Below are positions 46,401 to 54,966 of a stretch of DNA of 64,000 bases, in pieces (the stretch's first letter is position 1; every line of letters starts with the position of its first letter). This DNA is from Calothrix sp. NIES-2098. Lineage in GTDB: Bacteria > Cyanobacteriota > Cyanobacteriia > Cyanobacteriales > Nostocaceae. Location: positions 6,389,001 to 6,453,000 of the forward strand of contig AP018172.1 in NCBI GenBank assembly GCA_002368175.1, in the 5' to 3' direction. The position numbers and the translations under genes are program-made. The notes under the pieces are model-generated. The model did not search any database and was not told the DNA's origin. It worked only from the letters and a program-made list of their open reading frames with translations.

Positions 46401-46700
46401 TATGTAGCACCTAGAAACCAGCTTGAAGATTTACTTGTAGAAATTTGGGCGAAAGTTTTGGGAAAGAAACAAGTAGGTATTCACGATAATTTCTTTGAAT
46501 TAGGCGGTCATTCTTTACTTGCTACTCAGTTAGTTTCTCGAATTCGGGATACTTTGCAAATAGATGTATCTGTACGCAATTTGTTTGAAGCACCAACAGT
46601 AGAACAACTTGCTAGATATATTGAAACAATTTCTTGGTTCATGCAAGATTTGAATAGGTCTGGAAGTAGCGAAAATTCAAGGGAAGAATTGGAGTTTTAA
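43440..46700 (+). CDS. NRPS module C-A-PCP
   Basis: A 1086-residue single NRPS module. Condensation motif reads HHIICDD at 141-147: the usual final Gly of HHxxxDG is Asp, while the catalytic second His is kept. The adenylation domain has YTSGSTGKPKG near 629 and the code D-A-F-F-L-G-V-T-F, which I associate with isoleucine (or valine). PCP: LGGHSLLA with S1025. The protein ends ENSREELEF, a short charged tail that could be a docking region. AGGAG sits at 43431-43435 before ATG 43440. It probably loads the middle residue, passing the chain to the thioesterase protein, but order is not proven. Confidence 0.92.
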   Translation: MPSEEVFVFPASFAQQRLWFLDQLNPGNSIYNVPTAIRLTGSLNLAALEQTFNEIVRRHEVFRTTFTVLDGQPLQVIAPNLTIPVNVLDLEQLPIDKRETEAKRLISAEIESPFDLSSGPLLRVMLFVLSQTEHILLLNMHHIICDDWSIGVLIRELSVIYTAFVQNQPLPLLELPLQYADFAHWQREWLQGEVLETQLAYWRQQLNGISMLDLPTDKKRPNIQTYQGAIEFLELPSQLTDALEALAQREDVTLFMILLAAFQTLLYRYTHQEDITVGSPIANRNRSEIERLIGFFVNSLVLRTNLSGNPTFKEMLGRVRDVTLGAYSHQNLPFEKLVEELHPERNLSYHPLFQVVFGFQNAPMSAIEMPGLVPSFINIDLQKIRFDLELNLWKCSEDFRSLWGAKWQLSEGIRGVMVYNTALFEKATIIRMLEHLKILLASIVRNPEQPIANFSLLSAKELNRLIVEWNDTQADYPHNQCIHQLFQEQVEQHCNSIALSFDNQQITYRELNNRSNQLARYLQKLGVNSEVVVGICLEQSIGFIVGLIGILKAGGAYLPLDPSYPQERLNFMLDDARAFVLVTQEKLLKHFAEFSHQIICLDKDSENIAQETEENFTSNVNSNNLAYVVYTSGSTGKPKGVAVTHKAVNRLVCNTNYIKLETNDKIAQASNISFDAATFEIWGALLNGAQLVGISKDVILSPQELALQLKQKGISVLFLTTALFQQIARDFPQAFSTLRYLLFGGETIDIRWVRKILKHGKPQNLIHVYGPTENTTFSTYYPVQEVAESATSIPIGRPISNTQIYILDANLQPVPIGVFGELYLGGEGLARGYINRPELTAECFITIPETGFIAEERLYKTGDLGRYLIDGNIEFLGRIDNQVKIRGFRIELGEIEAVLSEHPAVKQAIVIAAEDIPGEKQLVAYIVPHPEQIPTSMELHQFLTVKLPEYMVPTAYVLLESLPLSPNGKVDRRALPASDKITFIQQDYVAPRNQLEDLLVEIWAKVLGKKQVGIHDNFFELGGHSLLATQLVSRIRDTLQIDVSVRNLFEAPTVEQLARYIETISWFMQDLNRSGSSENSREELEF

Positions 46701-47019
46701 CTAAATTAAAAATTGCGATCGCACAAAGTTTTCTTAAATAAAGAATACCAGTTTAGATAGTCTTTTTGATGCATAGATTATTCGTAAGGGCACAAATATT
46801 GTTGTGCCCCTACCAATCTGCTGTATTTTTTTAATTGCTATAAAACAGCGATCGCACTCCTAAACAGCACCTTTTAACTTAAATCTATGCACATATTTTG
46901 TAATTTCAACCATCACTCTATAGATAGATATAGCTCATCTATATTAATTACTTCCTAGGTCAAATACTAAAGTAAAGAAATATCAACTTTAATACGATTG
47001 ATTACTAAAATATACTCTA
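46701..47019. other. Intergenic region with second MITE-like copy
   Basis: 319 bases separating the second NRPS gene from the SemiSWEET. It contains the element at 46745-46839 and a HIP1 octamer on each side. The remaining 180 bases are AT-rich, with no gene or strong promoter visible. Confidence 0.4.
46745..46839. mobile_element. Non-autonomous MITE-like element, copy 2
   Basis: Begins ATACCAG and ends AATTGCTAT. Inner arms GGGCACAA (46788-46795) and TTGTGCCC (46802-46809) form a hairpin; the right side GTGCCCCTAC and the flank ATAAAACAGCGA match copy 1 (34979-35110). This copy is about 35 bases shorter, with the outer arms of copy 1 not clearly kept. No coding potential. Confidence 0.5.
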
Positions 47020-47298
47020 ATGACCATGAGAGAAATTGTATCTTTTTTCTTTGGCTTAGGTTTTGTATTTAATGCTAGTCTATTTATTCCCCAAGCTCTG
47101 CGAATATGGAAAAGGAAAAATGCAAAGAATATTTCTTTAATTACTTTTGCAGGGTTTAATCTTATCCAGTTCGATGGAATTCTCTATGGTTATTATCAAA
47201 AAGACTGGATTTTGATGTACGGTAATTTAATTAGTTTTATTACCTGTGGAGTAGTAACACTGTTGGCAACATACTATAAACACTATAAAAAGAAATGA
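47020..47298 (+). CDS. SemiSWEET sugar transporter family protein
   Basis: A 92-residue protein with three membrane helices (about 5-24, 39-58 and 68-86). The PQ motif is in SLFIPQALRIWKRKNAKNIS, and FAGFNLIQFDGILYGY and NLISFITCGVVTLLATYY fit the SemiSWEET/MtN3 fold. Such proteins dimerise to form a channel for sugars. In an NRPS cluster this could move a small metabolite, but a chance neighbour is as likely. Convergent with the alpha/beta hydrolase, 18 bases away. A second in-frame ATG at 47026 is possible as the start. Confidence 0.8.
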   Translation: MTMREIVSFFFGLGFVFNASLFIPQALRIWKRKNAKNISLITFAGFNLIQFDGILYGYYQKDWILMYGNLISFITCGVVTLLATYYKHYKKK

Positions 47299-47316
47299 CT
47301 TGGCAGTTTATCTCTT

Positions 47317-48426
47317 CTAATGATTTACTGTACACTCAGCACAAAAATCGCTGACTGCTTCAGAAAATTGCTGATTTTGCTCCATTAATGCCATGTGTCC
47401 ACCAGGATTGATTGTAACTCTTTGGGAATGAGGTAACTCTGCTTTCATGCGATCGCTCGCTACGGGTTTAGTTGCTATATCAGAAGCACCACACACTACC
47501 AACGCTGGAATGTGGATATTTGCCAGGGTTTCGATTTCATCAAACTTAAACATTGCTAGCGTGCCACGCGCCAAAACACCGGGGGAACCCAAAGCTGATA
47601 ACAAACCGGCAAAATTAAGTTGACCCCGTGTTTCTCTACCCGTAAATCCAGAAAGTTCTACAGTGATATACAGCGAACCATTGAGATAGGAAAGCCAAGT
47701 CATCAACCACAAAATCGGTGATAGCACAATAGTCAGGTAAAGCAGAGGTTCCAGCAACGGCTTTTGTAATTTACGTACCACACCGCTAAAGATACAAGTT
47801 TTTAAAGGATTCGTGTAAGTTGTATCGACAAGAATTAAGCCAGCAACTCTGCGCCCTAAATGTTCTGGAAACAGGCGGCAAAATGTGAGGTTAATCATAC
47901 CGCCCATGCTGTGTCCTAATAAAATAACGGGTTTATCTCCTGCTATGGAAACAACAGCTTCTAAATCGCGAGCATATTTTTCTAAAGAATAATCTTTGTT
48001 TTGCGGTCTAGTGGATTTTCCCAACCCTGGTAGATCCCAAACAATCACTCGAAAGCGATCGCTTAATTGTCGTTTGACATAATACCATACAGTACTGTTC
48101 GGCCCCCAACCATGTGAAAAGATAATCGGTTGACCATCCTCAGGGCCAAAAAACTCTACTTGCAGTACGCTACCATCTGGTCGTGACAAACGCTGCACCG
48201 TTTGACTACGCATAAACTCAGGTTCATCCGACCCAGGACGGCGCAGTAATGGCAAACTGATAAAACGACCGCCAAAAGACCACAGCACCATTACTATTCC
48301 AGCCACCAAGTAAGAAGTTCCTACAAGTTCTCGTTCATACCATTCATAGAGAATATAGATTCCCCCACCAAGTATCCCAACCGACAACAGTTGAACTAGC
48401 CATACAAGCAGGAAATTAAAAGGCAT
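47317..48426 (-). CDS. Membrane-anchored alpha/beta hydrolase
   Basis: A 369-residue serine hydrolase. The N-terminus has two hydrophobic helices (about residues 1-22 and 37-54, FLLVWLVQLLSVGILGGGIY), so the catalytic part is tied to the membrane. The alpha/beta fold has oxyanion block FSHGWGPNSTVWYYV, nucleophile elbow LLGHSMGGMINL, Asp in CGASD and His in GGHMALM. Substrate unknown; an esterase or a type II thioesterase for the NRPS is conceivable but the anchor argues for lipid or exported substrates. It runs against the NRPS genes. I use the Met of MPFNFLLVW at 48426; another ATG is at 48435. Confidence 0.8.
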   Translation of the reverse strand: MPFNFLLVWLVQLLSVGILGGGIYILYEWYERELVGTSYLVAGIVMVLWSFGGRFISLPLLRRPGSDEPEFMRSQTVQRLSRPDGSVLQVEFFGPEDGQPIIFSHGWGPNSTVWYYVKRQLSDRFRVIVWDLPGLGKSTRPQNKDYSLEKYARDLEAVVSIAGDKPVILLGHSMGGMINLTFCRLFPEHLGRRVAGLILVDTTYTNPLKTCIFSGVVRKLQKPLLEPLLYLTIVLSPILWLMTWLSYLNGSLYITVELSGFTGRETRGQLNFAGLLSALGSPGVLARGTLAMFKFDEIETLANIHIPALVVCGASDIATKPVASDRMKAELPHSQRVTINPGGHMALMEQNQQFSEAVSDFCAECTVNH

Positions 48427-48639
48427 GAATATCATAAGCCTAAACCTTGCGAACTGCGTTGTCTTTTAGCTACATATCACAGTTACAATCACGAATCTTT
48501 CAACCCAAGGAATGATTTCTACAGTGATATAGGTGTGATAAAAATTCATTTGTCATTCGTCATTTGTCATTTATTATTTCTTTCCTCCCCTGCTCCCTGC
48601 TCCGTGCCCCTCTGCCTCTCTTTACCCAAGGGTATCATT

Positions 48640-51600
48640 TTGAAAACGTTTGAATTCTTATCTTATCTTCGTAGCTTAGATATTCAAGTTTTTATTGATG
48701 GCGAAATATTACGCTGTAACGCTCCTGAAGGAAGTTTAACAGCAGAACTGCGTAGAGAAATTCAAGAGCGTAAAGCAGAAATTATTGAATTTTTCCAAGC
48801 TGCTAATCGGACTAATAATTATACTTTTACTTCTGTTATATCTATTTCTCGTATAGGGAATATTTCTCTTTCTTTTGCTCAACAAAGATTATGGTTTCTG
48901 GATCAATTATTACCTAATAATCCTTTCTATAATATTCCAGCAGCACTGCATTTAAAGGGTTCGCTTAATTTAGCAGCACTAGAGCAAACTTTTAACGAAA
49001 TTGTGCAACGGCACGAAGCTTTACGCACTAATTTTGTTATGCAGTCAGGGCAACCAGTTCAGGTAATTAAACCTACATTAAAAATATCATTACCAATCAT
49101 AAATTTACAACAATACCCGCCAGCCGAACGCGAAACCCAAGCACAAAAACTTATTACCCAAGAAGCTCAAAAACCTTTCAATTTAGCAACTGACCCATTG
49201 TTGCAGGTAAAACTGTGGCAATTGAATGAAGCAGAATATATTTTGTTGCTGAATATCCATCACATTGTTTCAGATGGTTGGTCGATTGGTGTATTAGTTC
49301 AGGAAATTGCCGCACTATATACAGCTTTTACTAATAACCAACCTTCCCCGTTACCACAACTAAAAATTCAATATGCAGACTTTGCTCAATGGCAACGCCA
49401 ATTGCTACAAGGAGAAGTTTTAGAAGCTCAATTAGCTTATTGGCGAAAGCAATTAGATAATATTTCTATACTCAATCTGCCTACTGATAAACCACGCCCA
49501 GCAGTGCAATCTCATCGAGGTGCAAGGCAATTTATCAAACTACCTAAAAGCTTGAGCGCTGGGCTTTTAGCTCTTTCCCAGCAGGAAGGCGTAACTTTAT
49601 TTATGACGCTGCTGGCAGCATTTAAAATATTACTTTACCGCTACACCCAGCAAGAAGATATTGCTGTTGGTTCGCCTATTGCTAACCGTAACCGTAGTGA
49701 GATTGAAAGTTTAATTGGATTTTTTGTTAACAGTTTGGTATTGCGTACTGATTTATCAGGTAATCCAACTTTTAGAGAATTATTAAGTCGAGTTAAAGAT
49801 GTAGCTTTGGGAGCTTACGCTCATCAAGATTTGCCTTTTGAAAAGTTGGTTGAAGAACTACATCCAGAACGAAATTTAAATCAAAATCCCCTATTTCAAG
49901 TAGCATTTGCGCTGCAAAATGCGCCGATGTCGGCGTTAGAACTACCTGGATTAACAGTTAATACCTGGCAATTCGATAGTGAAACAACGCGCTTTGATTT
50001 AGAATTTCACCTATGGAACCCAGAAGAAAAGAATGGTTTTTGGGTAGAGAATTCGGGAGGAATTAGTGGTTTTGTTATTTACAGCACCGAGTTATTTAAT
50101 GATGCTACTATTACTCGGATGCTGGAACATTTTCAAATTTTACTTGAGGGTATAGTTGCAAATCCAGAACAAATAATTGCTGATTTACCCCTTTTAAGTG
50201 AAAGGGAATTACATCAGTTATTAGTGGAATGGAATAATACCAAAGTAGATTATCCTCAAGATAAGTGTATCCATCAGTTATTTGAGAGAATTGTAGAGCA
50301 AAATTCCGATGCGATCGCACTTGTATTTCAAGAGCAACAAATTACCTATCAAGAGTTAAATACACGCAGCAACCAACTTGCACATTATCTCAAAAAATTA
50401 GGCGTTACATCTGAAGTTTTAGTAGGGCTTTGTGTAGAACGTTCTTTTGATATGGTAATCGGGATGTTAGCCATCTTGAAAGCAGGCGGAGCATACTTAC
50501 CTTTAGATCCCAGCTATCCACCTGAGCGTTTAAAATTTATGCTGGAAGATGCTCAAGTGCCAATTTTATTAACTCACCAGCGATGGCTTGAGCGTTTAGG
50601 CGATCGCAATTCTCAAATAATCTGTTTAGATAGAGATGGGGAAATTATTTCTCAAGAAAGTGAAGATAATCTTCCCAGTGAAGTTACACTAAATAATCTT
50701 ACCTATGTCATTTATACCTCTGGCTCAACAGGAAAGCCCAAAGGCGTAGAAATTGAACATAGAGGATTATTAAATCTGATTTTTTGGCATCAAAAAGCCT
50801 TTACAGTTTCATCTGTTGACCGAGTAACGCAGATTGCTGGAGTTGCTTTTGATGCTTGCGGCTGGGAAATTTGGCCCTACCTAACTGCTGGAGCAAGTAT
50901 CTATATTGTAGATGATGAAATAAGACAAATACCCGAACATCTGCGAGATTGGCTGATATCAAAAGCAATTACAATTTCTTTTTTACCTACACCTTTAGCT
51001 GAGGAAATTCTAAAATTAGATTGGTCTAATAATACAGCTTTACGAATATTACTCACAGGTGGGGATAAATTAAATCAATATCCTTTAGCTTCCCATAATT
51101 TCCAGGTATTTAACAACTACGGGCCTACAGAAAATACAGTTGTCACAACTTCCGGGCAAGTTCTTGTTAAAAATTCAGATAATAATTTACTACCTGTAAT
51201 TGGTCGTCCGATATCTAATACCCAAGTTTATATTCTAGATAAAAATTTACAACCTTTACCTATTGGTATTCCAGGTGAATTATATATTAGTGGTGATGGT
51301 TTGGCGCGTGGATATTTAAACCGTTCAGATTTAACTGCTGAATGCTTTAAGAAGACAGAAGTTGGAAGCCGTCTGTACAAAACAGGTGATTTAGTTCGCT
51401 ATCAATTAGATGGAAATATTGAGTTTTTAGGACGCCTTGATGAGCAGGTAAAAATTCGTGGCTACCGCATTGAGTTGGGAGAAATTGAAGCAGTATTAAG
51501 TCAGCATCCAGCAGTTGAGCAAACTGTAGTCATAACTCATGAGGATGCAGGCGAAAAACGTTTAGTAGCTTATGTTGTTCTGAATAGTGAATACAATAGC

Positions 51601-53340
51601 GAGCAAGAAAATCAGCAGTTAATTCAATTGCAAGAGGAGCAGGTTTTGCAATGGCAACTGCTCTATAACGAAACTTATCATCAATCTGCTGCTGATGTAG
51701 ATCCAAAACTTAATTTTATTGGCTGGAATAGTAGTTACACAAATAAGCCTATTCCTGTAGAGCAGATGCGTGAGTGGATAAATAATCAAGTCGCGCAAAT
51801 TTTAGCTTTGCAACCGCAGCGAGTATTAGAAATTGGGTGTGGAACGGGTTTAGTACTTTTTAGAGTTGCTCCTCACTGTTCTCAATATTATGGAACAGAT
51901 TTTTCCCCGATTTCAATTAACTACATCCAACAGCAATTAGCCAAGCAAGAACTTCCCCAAGTAACGCTGCATCAAAAAATGGCTGCTGATTTTTCTGGAA
52001 TAGAAGCAGCTGCTTTTGATATGGTAATTCTCAATTCTGTTGTGCAATATTTTCCTAGTATTGATTATCTAATTCAGGTACTAGAAGGTGCTATAAAAGC
52101 GACTGCACCAGGAGGTGTTATATTTATCGGAGATGTGCGTAATCTGCGGCTGTTGTCAGCTTTCCATGCATCTGTACAACTGTATCAAGCTGAATCTTCC
52201 TTAACTCGCGCACAGTTGCAGCAACGCGTACAAATGCAACTTTTTCAAGAAACAGAGTTAGTTATCGATCCAGCTTTTTTTGATGCATTAAAGCAGCGCT
52301 TTCCCCAAATTAGCGACGTACAAATTCAACTTATTAGAGGGAAAGAAAGTAATGAATTAACTCAGTTTCGTTACAACGCTATTCTTCATATTAGCAGCGA
52401 ACAGCCGGAAAGCAGAGAAATACAATGGCTAGACTGGGGCGAAAATAATTTAACAATATCATCAGTAGATGAGCTATTAACTAAGAATCACCCAGAGATT
52501 TTAGGTATTACTAATGTACCGAATGCACGGGTAATGACAACAGTTAAAATAGCGGAAGGGCTAGCAGGTGAAAAAGATTTGCAAACAGCAGGCCAGATGC
52601 GAAAAGCTTTGCAAGGAATCGAGAATTTAGGAGTAGATCCGGAAGATTTGTATGCACTGGCTAATCAACTATCTTACAAAGTAAATATTAGTTGGTCAGA
52701 TTCGAGTAGTGAAGGAAATTATGATGTAGTTTTTGTACAGGAAGAAGCAATAAATCAAAAAATTGTTTTACCACACAGCAACCAACAACGTGCATGGTCT
52801 GCTTATGCAAATAATCCCCTACAAGCTAAAGCAGCGCGTAAGATAGTACCGCAATTGCAAACTTATTTAACCCAAAAGCTGCCGGAGTACGCGATCCCGT
52901 CTATGTTTGTAGTGCGATCGCACTTACCTCTGACAGCTAATGGTAAAGTAGATCGCCGTGCTTTAAAAGTACCCGATTTAATCAACTCAGAGTTAGCCGC
53001 AGGTTATGTTGCACCTCGAACTCATGTAGAACAAGTGTTAGCGAAAATTTTTGCTGAGGTGCTAGGAATCAAGCACGTAGGGATTCACGATAATTTCTTT
53101 CAACTAGGTGGACATTCTTTATTAGCAACTCAGCTGATTTCCAGAGTGCGCGACAGCTTGCAATTGGAGTTACCTTTGCGCAGCATATTTGAAGCATCGA
53201 CAATTGCAGAGTTATCTAAGGTAGTGGAGAGTTTTAAACAAAGCAATACTCAAACTCAAGCCCCCGCTTTAGTACCATTATCCCGTGAAAGCCGGCGGAT
53301 GAAGTTGTCTTCTTTAAACAAACAGAGTAAGGAGGATTAA
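48640..53340 (+). CDS. NRPS module TubC-C-A-nMT-PCP
   Basis: A 1566-residue NRPS module with an N-terminal TubC-type docking domain (residues 1-55, FLSYLRSLDIQVFIDGEILR). Condensation has HHIVSDG at 207-213. Adenylation: YTSGSTGKPKG near 692 and code D-A-W-F-L-G-N-V-V, the classical leucine code. An N-methyltransferase is inserted between A8 and A10, with SAM motif VLEIGCGTGLVLF from residue 1065. PCP: LGGHSLLA with S1493. Predicted product unit: N-methyl-leucine. I choose TTG 48640, because AAGGG lies 7 bases upstream and the docking domain starts here; the frame upstream to 48535 is spacer repeat. The docking domain implies an upstream partner. Confidence 0.9.
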   Translation: MKTFEFLSYLRSLDIQVFIDGEILRCNAPEGSLTAELRREIQERKAEIIEFFQAANRTNNYTFTSVISISRIGNISLSFAQQRLWFLDQLLPNNPFYNIPAALHLKGSLNLAALEQTFNEIVQRHEALRTNFVMQSGQPVQVIKPTLKISLPIINLQQYPPAERETQAQKLITQEAQKPFNLATDPLLQVKLWQLNEAEYILLLNIHHIVSDGWSIGVLVQEIAALYTAFTNNQPSPLPQLKIQYADFAQWQRQLLQGEVLEAQLAYWRKQLDNISILNLPTDKPRPAVQSHRGARQFIKLPKSLSAGLLALSQQEGVTLFMTLLAAFKILLYRYTQQEDIAVGSPIANRNRSEIESLIGFFVNSLVLRTDLSGNPTFRELLSRVKDVALGAYAHQDLPFEKLVEELHPERNLNQNPLFQVAFALQNAPMSALELPGLTVNTWQFDSETTRFDLEFHLWNPEEKNGFWVENSGGISGFVIYSTELFNDATITRMLEHFQILLEGIVANPEQIIADLPLLSERELHQLLVEWNNTKVDYPQDKCIHQLFERIVEQNSDAIALVFQEQQITYQELNTRSNQLAHYLKKLGVTSEVLVGLCVERSFDMVIGMLAILKAGGAYLPLDPSYPPERLKFMLEDAQVPILLTHQRWLERLGDRNSQIICLDRDGEIISQESEDNLPSEVTLNNLTYVIYTSGSTGKPKGVEIEHRGLLNLIFWHQKAFTVSSVDRVTQIAGVAFDACGWEIWPYLTAGASIYIVDDEIRQIPEHLRDWLISKAITISFLPTPLAEEILKLDWSNNTALRILLTGGDKLNQYPLASHNFQVFNNYGPTENTVVTTSGQVLVKNSDNNLLPVIGRPISNTQVYILDKNLQPLPIGIPGELYISGDGLARGYLNRSDLTAECFKKTEVGSRLYKTGDLVRYQLDGNIEFLGRLDEQVKIRGYRIELGEIEAVLSQHPAVEQTVVITHEDAGEKRLVAYVVLNSEYNSEQENQQLIQLQEEQVLQWQLLYNETYHQSAADVDPKLNFIGWNSSYTNKPIPVEQMREWINNQVAQILALQPQRVLEIGCGTGLVLFRVAPHCSQYYGTDFSPISINYIQQQLAKQELPQVTLHQKMAADFSGIEAAAFDMVILNSVVQYFPSIDYLIQVLEGAIKATAPGGVIFIGDVRNLRLLSAFHASVQLYQAESSLTRAQLQQRVQMQLFQETELVIDPAFFDALKQRFPQISDVQIQLIRGKESNELTQFRYNAILHISSEQPESREIQWLDWGENNLTISSVDELLTKNHPEILGITNVPNARVMTTVKIAEGLAGEKDLQTAGQMRKALQGIENLGVDPEDLYALANQLSYKVNISWSDSSSEGNYDVVFVQEEAINQKIVLPHSNQQRAWSAYANNPLQAKAARKIVPQLQTYLTQKLPEYAIPSMFVVRSHLPLTANGKVDRRALKVPDLINSELAAGYVAPRTHVEQVLAKIFAEVLGIKHVGIHDNFFQLGGHSLLATQLISRVRDSLQLELPLRSIFEASTIAELSKVVESFKQSNTQTQAPALVPLSRESRRMKLSSLNKQSKED

Positions 53341-53425
53341 CGAAGAAAGGCAAGAGGGCAGGGGGCAGAAGGTTTCAGGATCAATCTAACAGTTAAAATG
53401 AGAGAGTCTAAGACCATGGACAGCC

Positions 53426-53677
53426 ATGACCACTAAAATTACATTAGAAATTGATGAAGCTTTGCTCCAAAAAGCAGAACGTTGGGCAAAACAAAAACAA
53501 TTGTCGCTTTCTGATGTGATATCCAATTTTCTACGTCAGTTACCAGAACCTGATTTAATAGCCCAAAATGAACATCCTTTAGCAAAGTTTGCGGGAATTT
53601 TGAGTGATTCTGAAGCTAGAGAATTGCAGCAGACAATTGCCGCAGAGTTTGAGCAGATAGACCCAAATGAATGGTAA
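53426..53677 (+). CDS. VapB-type antitoxin
   Basis: An 83-residue protein with a ribbon-helix-helix start (TTKITLEIDEALLQKAERWA) and a C-terminal toxin-binding tail (GILSDSEARELQQTIAAEFE). It would neutralise the toxin coded next and repress the pair's promoter. Its end overlaps the toxin start by 11 bases, typical for toxin-antitoxin pairs. The family assignment (DUF6364-like) is from the general pattern. Confidence 0.8.
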   Translation: MTTKITLEIDEALLQKAERWAKQKQLSLSDVISNFLRQLPEPDLIAQNEHPLAKFAGILSDSEARELQQTIAAEFEQIDPNEW

Positions 53678-54056
53678 CGTAGCCTTAGATACTTCTGTCG
53701 CAGTGCGTTTTTTGAATGGCGATGAAGCAGTTGTGGCTCAGGTATTAGCATTGACAACAGTTATTCTACCAACTGTGGTTGTAGGTGAATTATTATTTGG
53801 TGCGGAAAATTCAAGTCGTTCTTTGCAAAATCTACCGCGTTATCTAGAGTTTATTGAAACCTGTGAAGTAGTAACTTTAGGTCGAGAAACTGGGGTAATG
53901 TATGCTCGAACTCGGTTGGCATTGAAGCAGAAGGGACGACCGATTCCAATGAATGATGTTTGGATTGCAGCCCAGTGTTTAGAACATGGTTGGCGGTTGG
54001 CCACGGATGATTCAGATTTTGCCTATGTAGATGGGCTAATCTTGGAAAGTTGGTAA
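53667..54056 (+). CDS. PIN-domain toxin, VapC type
   Basis: A 129-residue PIN-domain ribonuclease. Acidic catalytic residues are visible in ALDTSVAVRFL (first Asp), VVGELLFGAE (Glu), IPMNDVWIAAQCLEHG (Asp) and LATDDSDFAY (Asp pair). VapC toxins cut tRNA or rRNA when free of antitoxin. It stands between the third NRPS gene and the methyltransferase, so the NRPS cluster carries a stabilising pair. Start ATG 53667 overlaps the antitoxin. Confidence 0.88.
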   Translation: MNGNVALDTSVAVRFLNGDEAVVAQVLALTTVILPTVVVGELLFGAENSSRSLQNLPRYLEFIETCEVVTLGRETGVMYARTRLALKQKGRPIPMNDVWIAAQCLEHGWRLATDDSDFAYVDGLILESW

Positions 54057-54135
54057 TAGAATTCTATACAATTGCTTGTTAGAGATACACAATGCGCTAG
54101 CGCCAAAAGTTTAAAGTTTATTCAACACTCCAAAT

Positions 54136-54966
54136 ATGCCAAGTGGTGTTCACGATTCAGCCCTGATTGTTAATGCTTTTCGAGCCAGAAAATCCCATAT
54201 TAGCGCCGATAAGTTTGCAGCATTATGGATTTCACAAGAAAGTGATATCTGGGCAAATAAGTATGCAGAACAAGTTGGCTCAACAGAAATTTTAGTACAC
54301 GCCCTTCGCCATAGATTTTTTCTTGAGTGCTTAAATAAATTTTTTGATAAATCCCCAGATGGCGTATTTATTAATATTGGTGCTGGATTTACAAACTATC
54401 CTTACCTTATCTCGTCAGAAATTTCTTGTTGTGAAATTGATACAGAAGTAAATATCAAATTCAAGCAGCAAAAGCTAGCTGAGTTTGAAATCAAGGGCTA
54501 TCTTCCTCATCGCCAGATTCGCTTTATAACTGTGAATGATTTGAACGATCTGGCGGAAATTTCCAACCTTGAGTTAATTTTGAGAGAATGGATAAGCGAT
54601 CGCTCTTCATTTATACTTTTTGAAGGAGTGTTCTTTTACTTACAAATTGAAGCGATCGGTCATTTTTATAGTATGTTGGCTTCTCTACAGCAGAGAGGCG
54701 ATATTGTAGCTAGCACTTCATTTCGTCCAGAAGAATGTAACAAATTAATGTTTCAAAGGCTGGTAGATTATTGCAGAACAGATTACAAAATGAGGAATTT
54801 TACACCTACAACAATTCCTACAAGCTTTTATTCTCAACAACAAGACTATTCTTTAGTTACACATAAAAATTATTACAATTTGTGCCAGGAATTTGCTTCA
54901 ACAGAACAACTAGAAAATCCAGAGGAAGTTTTAGAGGAAGATTGCTATGTTCTAGAAAGGTTATAG
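54136..54966 (+). CDS. LCM/PPM-type SAM-dependent O-methyltransferase
   Basis: A 276-residue methyltransferase of the leucine carboxyl methyltransferase family (PF04072). The SAM motif is VFINIGAGFTNYPYLI, with CCEIDTEVNIKFKQQKLAE for the ribose-binding acid and SFILFEGVFFYLQ as the family post-motif. Bacterial relatives methylate carboxylates or hydroxyls of polyketides and peptides. As the last gene of the cluster it probably caps the peptide, perhaps as a methyl ester. The start is ATG 54136; 80 bases separate it from the toxin gene. Confidence 0.75.
   Translation: MPSGVHDSALIVNAFRARKSHISADKFAALWISQESDIWANKYAEQVGSTEILVHALRHRFFLECLNKFFDKSPDGVFINIGAGFTNYPYLISSEISCCEIDTEVNIKFKQQKLAEFEIKGYLPHRQIRFITVNDLNDLAEISNLELILREWISDRSSFILFEGVFFYLQIEAIGHFYSMLASLQQRGDIVASTSFRPEECNKLMFQRLVDYCRTDYKMRNFTPTTIPTSFYSQQQDYSLVTHKNYYNLCQEFASTEQLENPEEVLEEDCYVLERL

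Noticed and set aside
48535..48639. Earlier GTG start for the third NRPS gene
   Set aside because: The added residues are coded by gtcatttgtcatt-type and ctgctccctgctcc-type spacer words; the TubC domain starts after the AAGGG ribosome site.
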